This document shows positions 7,967 through 17,164 of a DNA stretch of 64,000 nucleotides, in pieces. The stretch is from NCBI RefSeq assembly GCF_002752655.1, contig NZ_CP023737.1:4444833-4508832 (forward strand), written 5' to 3'. Source of the DNA: Methylosinus trichosporium OB3b. Lineage in GTDB: Bacteria; Pseudomonadota; Alphaproteobacteria; Rhizobiales; Beijerinckiaceae. Under the pieces are notes generated by a model. The model was not told the DNA's origin and searched no databases. It worked only from the letters and a program-made list of their open reading frames with translations. Every line of letters begins with the position of its first letter. Within the stretch, counting starts at the first letter, position 1. The position numbers and the translations under genes were made by a program.

Positions 7967-9282
7967 CAGGGCTCCGAATTCGGGTTAACGGCGGTTAACG
8001 GATGGGCTCAGGCGTGATTCCCTATCGGCGGAGTGATTCTGGAGCCGCCGTGATGAGCCTCGCCTTCGCAGTTTTCAAAGAGAAGTCGCGTCTGAAAGCG
8101 CTTCTCGACCATTTCTCGATCATTGACGACCCGCGCGAGCCCTGGCGCGTCGCGCATCCGCTTCGCGAGGTGCTGCTGCTCGTCGTCTGCGCCTCCATGG
8201 CCGATTGCGATCACTTCGACGCTATTGCATCTTGGGGCAAGGCCAACATCGGCTTCCTGCGCCGCTATTTGCCTTATGAGCACGGCGTGCCGGGCGGACG
8301 CTGGCTCACCCTGCTCATGAACCGCGTCGATCCGGCGCTGTTCTCGGCGGCCTTCACTGGCTGGGTGCGCGAGACCTGGCCGGAGCGACCCGAGCTCATC
8401 GCCATCGACGGGAAGACCTCGCGTCGCAGCCATGATCGCGCCGAGGACAAAGCCCCGCTGCATCTCGTTTCCGCCTTCGCCACCACGAGCCGCCTCGTGC
8501 TCGGCCAGGAGGCGGTCGAGGGCAAGAGCAATGAACTATCGGCCATTCCCGTCCTGCTCGATCGCCTTTCCGAAGGCGGCTCGCTGAAAGGCGCGCTCGT
8601 CTCCATCGACGCCATCGCCACCAACGCCAGGATCGCCCAGGCGATCGTGGACAAGGGCGCCGATTATCTGCTGGCGGTCAAAGCCAATCAGCCGACCCTG
8701 CGCGCCGAGATCGAGAGCGCTTTTTCCGCCGCGACGCGGATCGACACATGCGTCGATTTCGACAAGGGCCATGGCCGCATCGAGCAGCGCAGCGTGAGCG
8801 TCATCACCGAGATCGACTGGCTGAACGGCGAGCGCCGCTTTCCGGGCGAGCTGCGCCTGCCGAACGCCGCGACGATCATTCGCGTCAAATCGCAGGCCGA
8901 ACTTGCCGACCGCGGCCGCTTCGAGACGCGCTATTACATCTCCTCGGCCCTTCTCCCAGCGAAGCGGGCGGGCGAGGCCGTGCGCGGCCATTGGGGCATA
9001 GAGAACCAGCTGCATTGGGTGCTCGACGTCGTCTTCGCCGAAGACCAATCCCGCTTGCGCAAGGGCCATGGCGCGAGAAACATGGCCGTCGTCAGGCATT
9101 TCGCCATCAATATGATCCGCACCGCCCCCGAGCCCGAGAACAAGCCCATGAAACCGCAGCGCAAGGCCACAAAGCCCACACGCACCAGCATCAAGCTCCG
9201 CAGAAAAATCGCCAGCTGGCGCGAGGATTATCTCGCCATCGCCTTGGAAGCCTCAGCCCGTTAACCCGGATTCAGAGCCCTG
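7967..9282 (+). mobile_element. Complete ISAs1-family insertion sequence, 1316 bp
   Basis: The element has terminal inverted repeats of about 25 bp: left end at 7967-7991 starting CAGGGCTCCGAATTCGGG, right end at 9258-9282 whose complement starts CAGGGCTCTGAATCCGGG, with two mismatches in the first 25 positions. It is flanked by a perfect 10-bp target duplication GGCGTCTCAG at 7957-7966 and 9283-9292. One intact transposase gene fills the interior. Intact ends, identical flanks and an open frame indicate a recent, probably still mobile insertion. Confidence 0.96.
8053..9264 (+). CDS. ISAs1-family transposase
   Basis: The protein (about 403 aa from the ATG at 8053, MSLAFAVFKEKSR) is a DDE transposase of the ISAs1 family. 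It carries the N-terminal family region (HFSIIDDPREPWRVAHPLREVLLL), the first catalytic Asp in ELIAIDGKTSRRS, the second in LVSIDAIATN, and the catalytic Glu in the signature GHWGIENQLHWVLDVVF. The C-terminus is basic. An alternative start at 8002 would add 17 residues close to the left terminal repeat. No frameshift or stop is present, so it should be functional. It lies between two leftward genes, opposite to their direction. Confidence 0.95.
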   Translation: MSLAFAVFKEKSRLKALLDHFSIIDDPREPWRVAHPLREVLLLVVCASMADCDHFDAIASWGKANIGFLRRYLPYEHGVPGGRWLTLLMNRVDPALFSAAFTGWVRETWPERPELIAIDGKTSRRSHDRAEDKAPLHLVSAFATTSRLVLGQEAVEGKSNELSAIPVLLDRLSEGGSLKGALVSIDAIATNARIAQAIVDKGADYLLAVKANQPTLRAEIESAFSAATRIDTCVDFDKGHGRIEQRSVSVITEIDWLNGERRFPGELRLPNAATIIRVKSQAELADRGRFETRYYISSALLPAKRAGEAVRGHWGIENQLHWVLDVVFAEDQSRLRKGHGARNMAVVRHFAINMIRTAPEPENKPMKPQRKATKPTRTSIKLRRKIASWREDYLAIALEASAR

Positions 9283-9288
9283 GGCGTC

Positions 9289-10194
9289 TCAGCCACCGTT
9301 CAGCGCCGCGGCGACGCCGGCGACGATCAGCGCGATGGCCAGCCATTCGCGCGGCTCGGCGCGCTGCGCGAACAGGCGCCGCGAGGCGGCCTCGGCGAAC
9401 AGCACCTCGACGAGCGCCAGAGTGCGCACGCGCGGCGCGGTCTCGAGCGTGAAAGCGAGGAACCAGAACAGTGAGGCGGCGGCGCCGATGAAGCCCGCCG
9501 ACAGAGAAGCGCGCCATTGCGCCGCTATGGCCGCGAGGCCGGCGCGATCGAAGAGCTGCAGATAGGCGAGGATCAGCGCCGTCTGCAGGCAGAGGGCGAG
9601 CGCCAGCGCGCTCGCCGCGGCGACGGCGTAGGATGCGGAGCCGAGCGCCATCAGGCCGTCGTGATAGAGCAGGGCGGAGACGCCGAAAGTAGCGGCCGAG
9701 GCGAGGCCGAAGGCGACGGGCCGGAACGAGGCGCGCCGCGCCGCCGCGCCCGGCAGCGACAGCGCCAGCACGCCGCAGGTGGCCGCCGTCACCGCGAGCG
9801 CCAGCGTCGGCGTGACCGCCTCGCCGAGGAAGACGAGGCCGAAGACGACGATCTGCATCGCCTCGGTCTTGGTGAGCGCCGTGACGATGACGAAGGAGCG
9901 CTCGCGCATGGAGACGAGCATCAGCGCCGTCGCGCCGATCTGCGCCAGCGACGCCGCGGCGACGAGCGCGAACGCCCGCGCGTTCGGCCAGACGGGCGGC
10001 GTCTGCTCATAGGCGCAGGCGGCGGCGAGCAGGAGGATCGCGAAAGGACAGCCGAACAGAAAGCGCACGAAGGTCGCGCCGGCGGCGCCGAGCTCGTCGG
10101 TCAGCTCGCGCTGCAGCGCGTTGCGCAAGGTCTGCCCGCCCGCCGCGGCGACGGTGAAGGCGGCCCAGAGCCAGACGGGAGAGGTCGTGGTCAT
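9289..10194 (-). CDS. EamA/DMT-superfamily transporter
   Basis: A 301-residue, very hydrophobic protein with about ten predicted transmembrane helices in two EamA repeats, the layout of drug/metabolite exporters of the inner membrane. Features include [21 protein letters not shown] near the first helix and the [18 protein letters not shown] segment at the end of repeat one. The substrate cannot be told. The ATG at 10194 starts [13 protein letters not shown] just before the first helix. An ISAs1-type element has inserted at the stop codon: the TGA lies within the 10-bp target duplication, so the coding sequence is intact. Confidence 0.9.
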   Translation of the reverse strand: MTTTSPVWLWAAFTVAAAGGQTLRNALQRELTDELGAAGATFVRFLFGCPFAILLLAAACAYEQTPPVWPNARAFALVAAASLAQIGATALMLVSMRERSFVIVTALTKTEAMQIVVFGLVFLGEAVTPTLALAVTAATCGVLALSLPGAAARRASFRPVAFGLASAATFGVSALLYHDGLMALGSASYAVAAASALALALCLQTALILAYLQLFDRAGLAAIAAQWRASLSAGFIGAAASLFWFLAFTLETAPRVRTLALVEVLFAEAASRRLFAQRAEPREWLAIALIVAGVAAALNGG

Positions 10195-10378
10195 AGCGGC
10201 GATCCGTTGTCCCGTCTCTATCGTCGCACGCGGCGCAAAAGGCCAGAGGAAAGCACGAGTACGTACGTGCTCTCGGCGGTTGTGGATGCGTGATCGCCGC
10301 ACGGATCGGGTCTATGCTGCCACAATCCGCGAAATGCGCGGGGGACCGCCGACGCCTGTTTCCGAGAGGACCTCACCA

Positions 10379-11653
10379 ATGACCGGCGAGCGCTATCACA
10401 AGACCCGCATCGGCCAGCATGCATTGAAGCCCGAGACGCTGATGCTCGGCTATGGCTATGACCCCGCCCTTTCGGAAGGCTCGGTGAAGCCTCCCATATT
10501 CCTCACCTCGACATTCGTATTCCGTTCGGCCGAGGAGGGCCGCGACTTTTTCGATCAAATGGCCGGACGCGCCGTCGCCGGCGATGCGCATCCGGGCCTC
10601 GTCTATTCGCGCTTCAACCATCCCAATCTCGAAATTCTCGAGGATCGGCTCGCCGTCTATGAGAAGGCCGAGCAGGGGCTCGCCTTCTCCTCCGGCATGT
10701 CGGCGATCGTCACGACCATTCTCGCGCATGTGCGGCCGGGCGAGGTGATTCTGCACAGCCGCCCGCTCTATGGCGGCACCGAGGTGCTGATCGGCCGCAC
10801 GCTCGCGCCTTTCGGCATTCGCAGCGTCGGCTTCACCGATGGCCTCGACGGCGCGGCGGTGCGGCGCGCGGCCGAGCAGGCGATGGCGCAGGGTCTCGTC
10901 GCGATGATCTTCGTCGAGACGCCCTCCAATCCGATGAACAGCCTCGTCGACATAGCGATGATGCGCGCCATCGCCGACGAGATGTCGGCGCGCCAGGGCC
11001 GTCGGCTGCTGCTGTGCTGCGACAACACGCTGCTCGGCCCGGTGTTCCAGTCGCCGCTCGCGCTCGGCGCCGATCTCTCGCTCTATTCGCTGACCAAATA
11101 TGTCGGGGGCCACAGCGATCTCATCGGCGGCGCCGTGCTCGGCGGCGCGAGCGAGCTGAAGCCGATCCGCGTGATGCGCAGCGCCATCGGCACGCAGCTC
11201 GATCCGCATTCCTGCTGGATGCTGATTCGATCGCTCGAAACCTTGTCGTTGCGCATGCGCCGGTCCGCGAGCAGCGCGGCGATCGTCGCCTCCTATCTCG
11301 CCGAGCATCGAAATGTCGCGCGCGTGCATTATCCGCCGTTGCTGCCGCCGGATCATCCCGCGCGCGCGTTGATGGCGCGCCAGTCCGGCGCCGCCGGCTC
11401 GACCTTCTCCTTCGAGGTCGTCGGCGGCGAAGCGGAGGCCTTCGCTTTCTTGAACCGTCTGCAGCTGTTCAAGCTCGCAGTCAGCTTAGGGGGCACAGAA
11501 TCCCTGATCTGCCACCCGACGACGACGGTGCATTCCGGCCTCACCGAAGAGGCGCGGCGCGAGATCGGCATCACGCCTTCGCTGATCCGCATGTCGATCG
11601 GCATCGAGGATCCAGACGATCTCATCGCCGATATCGCGCAGGCCTTCGGGTGA
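10379..11653 (+). CDS. PLP-dependent cystathionine/methionine gamma-lyase family enzyme
   Basis: A 424-residue Cys/Met-metabolism PLP enzyme (cystathionine gamma-synthase-like family). The PLP-phosphate binding region is [13 protein letters not shown], the cofactor Asp lies in [14 protein letters not shown], and the Schiff-base Lys is in [13 protein letters not shown]. The C-terminal domain has [19 protein letters not shown] and [16 protein letters not shown], typical of the family. It may cleave or form thioethers in methionine or cysteine metabolism; the exact reaction (methionine gamma-lyase, cystathionine lyase or synthase) cannot be fixed. GAGAGG lies about ten bases before the ATG at 10379. 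The next gene ends two bases after its stop on the opposite strand. Confidence 0.92.
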   Translation: MTGERYHKTRIGQHALKPETLMLGYGYDPALSEGSVKPPIFLTSTFVFRSAEEGRDFFDQMAGRAVAGDAHPGLVYSRFNHPNLEILEDRLAVYEKAEQGLAFSSGMSAIVTTILAHVRPGEVILHSRPLYGGTEVLIGRTLAPFGIRSVGFTDGLDGAAVRRAAEQAMAQGLVAMIFVETPSNPMNSLVDIAMMRAIADEMSARQGRRLLLCCDNTLLGPVFQSPLALGADLSLYSLTKYVGGHSDLIGGAVLGGASELKPIRVMRSAIGTQLDPHSCWMLIRSLETLSLRMRRSASSAAIVASYLAEHRNVARVHYPPLLPPDHPARALMARQSGAAGSTFSFEVVGGEAEAFAFLNRLQLFKLAVSLGGTESLICHPTTTVHSGLTEEARREIGITPSLIRMSIGIEDPDDLIADIAQAFG

Positions 11654-11655
11654 GA

Positions 11656-11919
11656 TCACGCGCTTTTGCGCTGGCGCCGCTCCACCGCGGCGCGGCGCCA
11701 GCGCGCGACCGCGCGACGGCGCAGAAGACGTTCGGCGAATTCCGTACAGCGGCGGCGCAGACACTCATCGGGACAGGTGTCCTCGTAATGCTCGCGCAGC
11801 GTCCGCAGCGCGAGCTCGGTCAATAGGCGCTCGTCGGCGCAATCGCGCATCGGGCTCTCGCGCGCGGCGTCCTCGAGCAATGCGTCGATCTTCTGTTTCT
11901 CTGCGGCGATGTCGCACAT
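11656..11919 (-). CDS. Small charged hypothetical protein, 87 aa
   Basis: Unknown function. The 87 residues are strongly charged and helical: MCDIAAEKQKIDALLEDAAR, then EHYEDTCPDECLRRRCTEF, then an Arg-rich tail ending RRQRKSA. Four cysteines fall at residue 2 and in the CPDECLRRRC cluster, possibly a small metal site. GAGGAG sits about nine bases before the ATG, a good ribosome binding site that supports a real gene. It converges on the PLP enzyme gene with two bases between stop codons. Confidence 0.6.
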   Translation of the reverse strand: MCDIAAEKQKIDALLEDAARESPMRDCADERLLTELALRTLREHYEDTCPDECLRRRCTEFAERLLRRRAVARWRRAAVERRQRKSA

Positions 11920-12433
11920 GCGACCGCTCCTCGTGATTTGCGCGTCGGCGCGAGCGGAGCGCTCCGCTCGCCATGACGGCTGCTTTGGCTTGCGAGCATC
12001 GATAATTCACCGCTTCGGGGCAATAAGGCGGCGCGCAGTTTGGAAGATTTTGCAGACTCGTCATTGCGAGCGCAGCGAAGCAATCCAGACTCGTGCAGCG
12101 GCTCTGGATTGCTTCGTCGCTTCGCTCCTCGCAATGACGGAGCCTGTCCGGCGATGTCGGCGCTTCCTTGGAATAATTGCAGTTCGTCATTGCGAGCGTA
12201 GCGAAGCAATCTAGAGCCGCGGGGCGGCTCCTTTCCTGCTTCACACAGCGCTTCCTGGAAATCTTGCAGCTTGCGAAAGCTTGATCGCGATCGATCGCTG
12301 CGCGACAGTTCATGCAAGACAGCAGCGAAGCCCGGGAGCTCGCGATGTTCATCGTCATCGATCGATCAAGGCTCGGCTATCAGCAATTCCATTGCCTCGA
12401 CGTCATCGTCGAAGCGACATCGGAGGCCGCGAT
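11920..12433. other. Gap filled with dispersed repeats
   Basis: This 514-base region separates the small leftward gene at 11656 from the DUF2325 gene and holds the CGTCATTGCGAG repeats annotated separately. I see no RNA gene. The promoter of the DUF2325 gene should lie near 12300-12420, and GGAGG at 12422-12426 is its ribosome binding site. Confidence 0.6.
12041..12268. repeat. CGTCATTGCGAG-type dispersed repeat, one full palindrome plus partial copies
   Basis: 12059-12089 (CGTCATTGCGAGCGCAGCG onward) pairs with 12102-12140 as a long inverted repeat. A second half copy lies at 12185-12215. Each is preceded by a short segment of the type TGGAAGATTTTGCAG (12041, 12168 and, without the palindrome, 12252), so the block looks like a unit repeated about three times and decaying. 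This element type is common in bacterial intergenic DNA. Confidence 0.8.
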
Positions 12434-13642
12434 ATGAGCGATGCGCTGCAGCGGGTTTCGTCCAGCGTTCTCGAGAAGCTCACGCAACCACCGCGCATCT
12501 CGCGCGGCGAGCCGGGCGTCAGGCGACGCATTTGGGAGATCATCGGCGCCTCGCACTGCTCGATCATCGGCACCTGCATGACCATCGCCGAATTGCGCAA
12601 GATCGCGCGGCGCACGCGCTTTCTCGCCGATGAGCAGCGCTATAACGACTATCACATCCACGGACTTTTCGTGGAAGCGATGAGCGAGGACTGCGCCGTC
12701 TCGCGCGCCGTGCAGAAGCACCTCGACACGAAATATGAAGGCGCGATCCGCAAGGCGAAGAGTCTCGACGGCGACGAGGCGTTTCTCGCTTATTGGGAAA
12801 GCGCGGTCGACAATGGCTTCGTGCCGGGCGCCTATTGGGCTCTGATCGGCCATCCGCGTCTTCCCATCGGCGTCGACACGCGCATTTTCGGCGACATTCA
12901 CATGATGTCGCATCTGTGTGGCGCGACGCATCGCGGCGAGGCGCGCGAGATCGCCGAGCTTCGTCGCGAGAAGGCGGAGATCGCGCGGCGCTTCGTCGCG
13001 CTCGTCGCCGAGCGCAATGATGAGATCGCGCGCCAGCGCGGCGAGATCGCGCGGCTCTCCGCCGCTGTGCGCGAGCTCACGCCGCTAGAGGAGGAGTGCG
13101 AGCGTCTGCGGCGGGAGGCGAGACGCGATTCTCGCGCCGAGCTCGACGCGGCGCTGCGCGAGAACGCCGTTCTGCGCGAAGATCGCGCGCGTCTGGAGCA
13201 GCGTCTGGAGCGGCTCTCGGCGAGGCGCTCGCGCATCGACGCGCCGCCGCCGGCGCCTCTGCCGCCGTCGCCGCCATTGGAGATTTCGATCGCCGCGGCG
13301 TCGGAGGAGCCGATGGATCTGTGCGGGCGCTGCCTGCTCTATGTGGGCGGCCGTCCGCGCACGGTGGGGCGGTTGCAGCAGATCGTCGAGCAGCACAATG
13401 GCTCGCTCATTCATCACGACGGCGGCATGGAGGACAGCCGCGCCATGCTCAGCGAGCTGGTGCGGCGCGCCGATGCGGTGTTCTTCCCCGTCGACTGCGT
13501 CAGCCATCGCGCCGTCGACGCGGTGAAGAGCCTCTGCGAGAGCCGGGGGATTCCCTACTGTCCGCTGCGCAGCGCCAGCGCCTCGGCGTTCGAGCGGGCG
13601 ATCACCGAGCTCGGCCGCGCCGAGGTCGCCGCTTCGTCCTGA
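12434..13642 (+). CDS. DUF2325-domain protein with Cys/His-rich N-terminal domain and coiled coil
   Basis: Function not established. The 402-residue protein has three parts. The N-terminal domain (about 1-165) contains unusual Cys/His motifs: GASHCSIIGTC, YNDYHIHGLFVE, GAYWALIGHP and GDIHMMSHLCGATH. A long Arg/Glu coiled coil follows (about 170-270). After a Pro-rich linker, the C-terminal DUF2325 domain (about 300-395) starts CGRCLLYVGGRPRTVGRL and includes HHDGGMEDSRAML. DUF2325 has a Rossmann-like look. The Cys/His residues suggest metal or haem binding, which is inference. GGAGG lies nine bases before the ATG at 12434. Confidence 0.82.
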   Translation: MSDALQRVSSSVLEKLTQPPRISRGEPGVRRRIWEIIGASHCSIIGTCMTIAELRKIARRTRFLADEQRYNDYHIHGLFVEAMSEDCAVSRAVQKHLDTKYEGAIRKAKSLDGDEAFLAYWESAVDNGFVPGAYWALIGHPRLPIGVDTRIFGDIHMMSHLCGATHRGEAREIAELRREKAEIARRFVALVAERNDEIARQRGEIARLSAAVRELTPLEEECERLRREARRDSRAELDAALRENAVLREDRARLEQRLERLSARRSRIDAPPPAPLPPSPPLEISIAAASEEPMDLCGRCLLYVGGRPRTVGRLQQIVEQHNGSLIHHDGGMEDSRAMLSELVRRADAVFFPVDCVSHRAVDAVKSLCESRGIPYCPLRSASASAFERAITELGRAEVAASS

Positions 13643-13665
13643 GATCCGCGTCTCGACGCGCGATT

Positions 13666-13826
13666 CCTTCTCCTACTCGTGGGAGAAGGCAGCCCGGCGA
13701 AGCCGGGTCGGATGAGGGTCCATCCGCCCCGGTGCAGCGATGATGAATCCCGATCCCTCCGCCCTCATCCGACCCTCGCTGACGCGAGGGCCACCTTCTC
13801 CCGCGAGCGGGAGAAGGGAGCGCCCT
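13666..13826. repeat. Large palindromic intergenic repeat
   Basis: Nested inverted repeats lie between the convergent DUF2325 and pnp genes. CCTTCTCC pairs with GGAGAAGG locally (13666-13673 and 13682-13689); GGATGAGGG (about 13710-13718) pairs with CCCTCATCC (13762-13770); and a second CCTTCTCCCGC/GCGGGAGAAGG hairpin closes the right side (about 13793-13816). This kind of element is frequent between alphaproteobacterial genes and may stop transcription from both sides. Confidence 0.8.
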
Positions 13827-13837
13827 TTCCTGCCAGA

Positions 13838-15982
13838 TTACTCGTTCGCGGCGGCGGCCTCGGCCTTTTCCTTCGCCTCGAGGTCCTCGCCGGTCTGCTG
13901 GTCGACGACGCGCATCGAGAGGCGCACCTTGCCGCGATCGTCGAAGCCGAGCAGCTTCACCTTCACCTTGTCGCCTTCCTTCACCACGTCGGTGGTCTTG
14001 TTCACGCGCTGCTTGGCGAGCTGCGAGATGTGGACGAGGCCGTCCTTGGCGCCGAAGAAATTGACGAAGGCGCCGAAATCGGCGGTCTTCACCACGGTTC
14101 CCTCATAGATCTGGCCGACCTCCGGATCGGAGGCGATCGACTTGATCCAATTGATCGCCGCCTTGATCGAATTGGCGTCGGAGGAGGCGACCTTCACCGT
14201 GCCGTCGTCCTCGATATTCACCTTGGCGCCGGTCTTCTCGACGATCTCGCGAATGACCTTGCCGCCAGTGCCGATCACTTCTCTGATCTTGTCGGTGGCG
14301 ATCTTCAGCGTCTCGATGCGCGGGGCAAACTCGCCGAGCTCGGCGCGCGAGGTGGTGAGCGCCTTGGCCATCTCGCCGAGGATATGCAGGCGGCCGTCGC
14401 GCGCCTGCGCCAGCGCGACGCGCATGATCTCCTCGGTGATGCCGGCGATCTTGATGTCCATCTGCAGCGAGGTGACGCCCTCGGAAGTGCCGGCCACCTT
14501 GAAGTCCATGTCGCCGAGATGATCCTCGTCGCCGAGAATGTCCGACAGCACGGCGAAGCGTTCGCCCTCGAGGATGAGGCCCATGGCGATGCCGGCGGTC
14601 GGCTTCTTCAGGGGCACGCCGGCGTCCATCAGCGCCAGCGACGAGCCGCAGACGGTCGCCATCGAAGAGGAGCCGTTGGATTCGGTGATCTCCGAGACGA
14701 CGCGGATCGTATAGGGGAACTCGGCGGCGGCCGGCAGCATCGGACGGATGGCGCGCCAGGCGAGCTTGCCATGGCCGATCTCGCGGCGGCCGGGCGAGCC
14801 CATGCGGCCGGTCTCGCCGACCGAATAGGGGGGGAAGTTGTAGTGGAGCAGGAAGCGCTCCTTATAGGTTCCCTCGAGCGAATCGACGAATTGCTCGTCC
14901 TCGCCGGTGCCGAGCGTCGCCACCACCAGCGCCTGCGTCTCGCCGCGCGTGAACAGCGCTGAGCCATGGGCGCGCGGCAGCACGCCGACCTCGGCGACGA
15001 TCGGGCGCACCGTCTTCACGTCGCGACCGTCGATGCGGACGCCGTCGTCGAGAATATTCCAGCGCACCACCTTGGCCTGAAGATCGTGGAAGGCCTCGGC
15101 GACATGCTCCTTGGAGAATTTCGCCTCGCCGCCTTCCGGCAGCAGCGCCGCGAAGACCTTCGCCTTCACCGCGTCGACGGCGGCGTAGCGCTCCTGCTTC
15201 ACGGTGAGCTTATAGGCCGTGCGCAGCTCGGCCTCGGCGATGGCCGCGACGGCCGCAGTCACCTCGGACTTGTCGGCCACATTGAGATCGCGCGGATCCT
15301 TGGCTGCGCGCTCGGCAAGGCGGATGATCGCGTCGATCACCGGCTGGAAGCCGCGATGGCCGGTCATCACCGCCCCGAGCATCACATCCTCGGAGAGCTC
15401 CTGCGCCTCCGATTCGACCATCAGCACCGCATCCGAGGTGCCGGCGACGACGAGGTCGAGCACGGAAAGCTTCATCTCCTCGATCGTCGGATTGAGCTTC
15501 AGCTGGCCGTTGATATAGCCGACGCGCGCCGCGCCGACCGGGCCCATGAAGGGAATCCCCGAGAGCGTCAGCGCCGCAGAGGCCGCGACCATGGCGAGAA
15601 TGTCCGGGTCATTCTCGAGGTCGTGGCTGAGCACGGTGAGGATGACCTGCGTGTCGTTGCGATAGCCATCGGGGAAGAGCGGGCGAATCGGCCGATCGAT
15701 GAGGCGGGAGACCAGGGTCTCGCGCTCGCTCGGGCGTCCCTCGCGCTTGAAATAGCCGCCCGGAATGCGGCCGGCGGCGAAGGCCTTCTCCTGATAATTG
15801 ACGGTCAGCGGAAAGAAGTCCTGGCCGGGCTTGGGCGCTTTGGCGGAGACGACGGTGGCGAGCACCGTGGTCTCGCCCCAGCTGGCGAAGACGGCGCCGT
15901 CGGCCTGACGCGCGATCTTGCCGGTCTCCAGCACCAGCTTGCGGCCGGCCCAGTCGAGCTCTTCGCGATGGATCTGAAACAT
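13838..15982 (-). CDS. pnp: Polynucleotide phosphorylase
   Basis: PNPase degrades RNA 3' to 5' with phosphate as part of the degradosome. At 714 aa it is full length: two RNase PH domains (about 1-230 and 310-545) separated by an all-helical region, then a KH domain ([20 protein letters not shown]) and an S1 domain ([20 protein letters not shown]). The catalytic-core motif [22 protein letters not shown] is split across two familiar blocks. The N-terminus [16 protein letters not shown] is typical. It lies downstream of rpsO in the common rpsO-pnp order, with a 333-base spacer. It ends in an Ala/Glu-rich tail. Confidence 0.98.
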   Translation of the reverse strand: MFQIHREELDWAGRKLVLETGKIARQADGAVFASWGETTVLATVVSAKAPKPGQDFFPLTVNYQEKAFAAGRIPGGYFKREGRPSERETLVSRLIDRPIRPLFPDGYRNDTQVILTVLSHDLENDPDILAMVAASAALTLSGIPFMGPVGAARVGYINGQLKLNPTIEEMKLSVLDLVVAGTSDAVLMVESEAQELSEDVMLGAVMTGHRGFQPVIDAIIRLAERAAKDPRDLNVADKSEVTAAVAAIAEAELRTAYKLTVKQERYAAVDAVKAKVFAALLPEGGEAKFSKEHVAEAFHDLQAKVVRWNILDDGVRIDGRDVKTVRPIVAEVGVLPRAHGSALFTRGETQALVVATLGTGEDEQFVDSLEGTYKERFLLHYNFPPYSVGETGRMGSPGRREIGHGKLAWRAIRPMLPAAAEFPYTIRVVSEITESNGSSSMATVCGSSLALMDAGVPLKKPTAGIAMGLILEGERFAVLSDILGDEDHLGDMDFKVAGTSEGVTSLQMDIKIAGITEEIMRVALAQARDGRLHILGEMAKALTTSRAELGEFAPRIETLKIATDKIREVIGTGGKVIREIVEKTGAKVNIEDDGTVKVASSDANSIKAAINWIKSIASDPEVGQIYEGTVVKTADFGAFVNFFGAKDGLVHISQLAKQRVNKTTDVVKEGDKVKVKLLGFDDRGKVRLSMRVVDQQTGEDLEAKEKAEAAAANE

Positions 15983-16315
15983 GTGTCTTTCGTCTTTCTC
16001 TCATGACGCGCAGGGCGCGCGTTATCGTGACGGCGAGGCGTCATGGGCAAGACGGCGGGACGCTGCAGGGCGGGGGTTTTTCAAAGACGCGAAGCCGCGG
16101 ACGCTTCGAAAAAATCCTCGCCGCAGCGTCCGGCGATCCTGCCATGACGATCTGCCGAGGTCGGCGCGACGGCCCCATGCCGTCCGCCGCAATGCGCCGG
16201 ACTGTCTCCGACGCCGGGAGGCCGCCGAATCGACCGGCCTCCGAACTATTCATAAACGAAATCGCAGCACGCCGCGATCTCGCAATTCTCATGGCCCGCG
16301 ATGGGCGCGCGGATG
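15983..16315. other. rpsO-pnp spacer
   Basis: This 333-base stretch lies between rpsO and pnp on the minus strand. A hairpin with CGAAGC/GCTTCG arms near 16089-16108 is flanked by T-rich and A-rich runs. It could be a terminator or an RNase processing site as known for other rpsO-pnp leaders. No coding frame is convincing. Confidence 0.5.
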
Positions 16316-16585
16316 TCAGCGGCGGATGCCGAGACGCTCGATGATGCTCTTGTAGCGGGGCTCGTCCCGCTTCTTCACGTAATCGAGCAGCTGGCGACGC
16401 TGCGACACGAGCTTCAGAAGACCGCGGCGCGAATGATTGTCCTTCACATGGGTCTTGAAATGCTCGGTCAGATTGACGATGCGCTCGGTGAGAATCGCCA
16501 CCTGCACCTCGGGCGAGCCCGTGTCGTCGGTCTTCGTCGCATATTCCTTGATGAGCGCCTGCTTGCGCTCGGCCGTGATCGACAT
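16316..16585 (-). CDS. rpsO: 30S ribosomal protein S15
   Basis: S15 binds 16S rRNA early in 30S assembly. The 89 residues match the standard length, starting [12 protein letters not shown] and containing [18 protein letters not shown], the conserved [31 protein letters not shown] core (split across known helices), and ending GIRR. It precedes pnp on the same strand. AGGACC/GGAGG-like sequence precedes the ATG (complement of 16590-16597). Confidence 0.98.
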   Translation of the reverse strand: MSITAERKQALIKEYATKTDDTGSPEVQVAILTERIVNLTEHFKTHVKDNHSRRGLLKLVSQRRQLLDYVKKRDEPRYKSIIERLGIRR

Positions 16586-16751
16586 CGGAGGGTCCTTTTC
16601 TCGTGAGCTTCTTGTGTTCGATCCGCGCTTCGCGGCCGAGCCGGGATGTCGTCCAGCAGGGTCGTCTCCAGCGGAGCCGCCCGGAAAACCGGGGGTGCGA
16701 GGCGCTTATAGCAGAAACGTGCGGGAAGGATAGAGAGGGCCGCGGCGGCCT

Positions 16752-16887
16752 CTATCCCTCATCCCGAGGAGCCGCCGCAGGCGGCGTCTCGAAGGACGCC
16801 GCCGGTCGAAATCACAGGTTTTTCCTCATTGCCTCCTTCGCGATGTCCGCTTCGCGGGCTCCTCGGGACAAGGGGATGAGGCCATAG
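16752..16887. repeat. Dispersed inverted repeat, CTCATCCCGAGGAGC type
   Basis: The left arm (16752-16772, CTATCCCTCATCCCGAGGAG) is mirrored by the right arm (16858-16887, GCTCCTCGGGACAAGGGGAT onward), with a smaller GCCGCC/GGCGGC hairpin inside. It belongs to a repeat type common in Hyphomicrobiales intergenic regions. Confidence 0.8.
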
Positions 16888-17041
16888 TCCTTACCTGATT
16901 CTCTGAGGCGGCCTGTCGCCGACAATTCGCGTCGCGCTCGCGCGCCGCCGTCGACATCCTGACGTCATCGGTGGCGGTGTGTCACAAAAAGTATAGTATT
17001 AAAAACTAAGTATCGAAATTTATAGCGTGCAGTCGCTGCAT

Positions 17042-17084
17042 ATTTCTGAAATGTGATTGAGAAATTCTAGCATATTGCTGAAAT
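17042..17084. promoter_or_regulatory. Candidate operator repeats upstream of exbB
   Basis: The palindrome ATTTCTGAAAT (17042-17052) is repeated with one change as ATTGCTGAAAT (17074-17084), 32 bases apart or about three helical turns, inside an AT-rich segment about 80-120 bases before exbB. The position suits an iron-responsive repressor such as Fur, Irr or RirA. The match to any of those consensus sites is not clear, so the regulator is unassigned. Confidence 0.4.
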
Positions 17085-17164
17085 AAATCAAAATATGTCC
17101 AAGCAGTGGCGGTGTGGCTCTGGGGGACGCGCGAATGCAAAAACATGTCTCGGGGAGGGGGTGA

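Larger units (their letters stand above)
16586..17164. other. Gap with large hairpin repeat and AT-rich control region
   Basis: These 579 bases lie between divergent rpsO and exbB. The left third should contain the rpsO promoter, the middle holds a palindromic repeat (16752-16887), and the right part (about 16980-17110) is strikingly AT-rich compared with the rest of the window. I see no coding frame with a plausible start or RNA gene. Confidence 0.6.

Noticed and set aside
10290..10378. SAM riboswitch upstream of the PLP enzyme
   Set aside because: The leader is short and I could not see the conserved pseudoknot of SAM-II or other known SAM motifs.
13679..14962. A 427-codon plus-strand frame
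   Set aside because: It covers a repeat and the antisense of pnp, which is unmistakable on the other strand.
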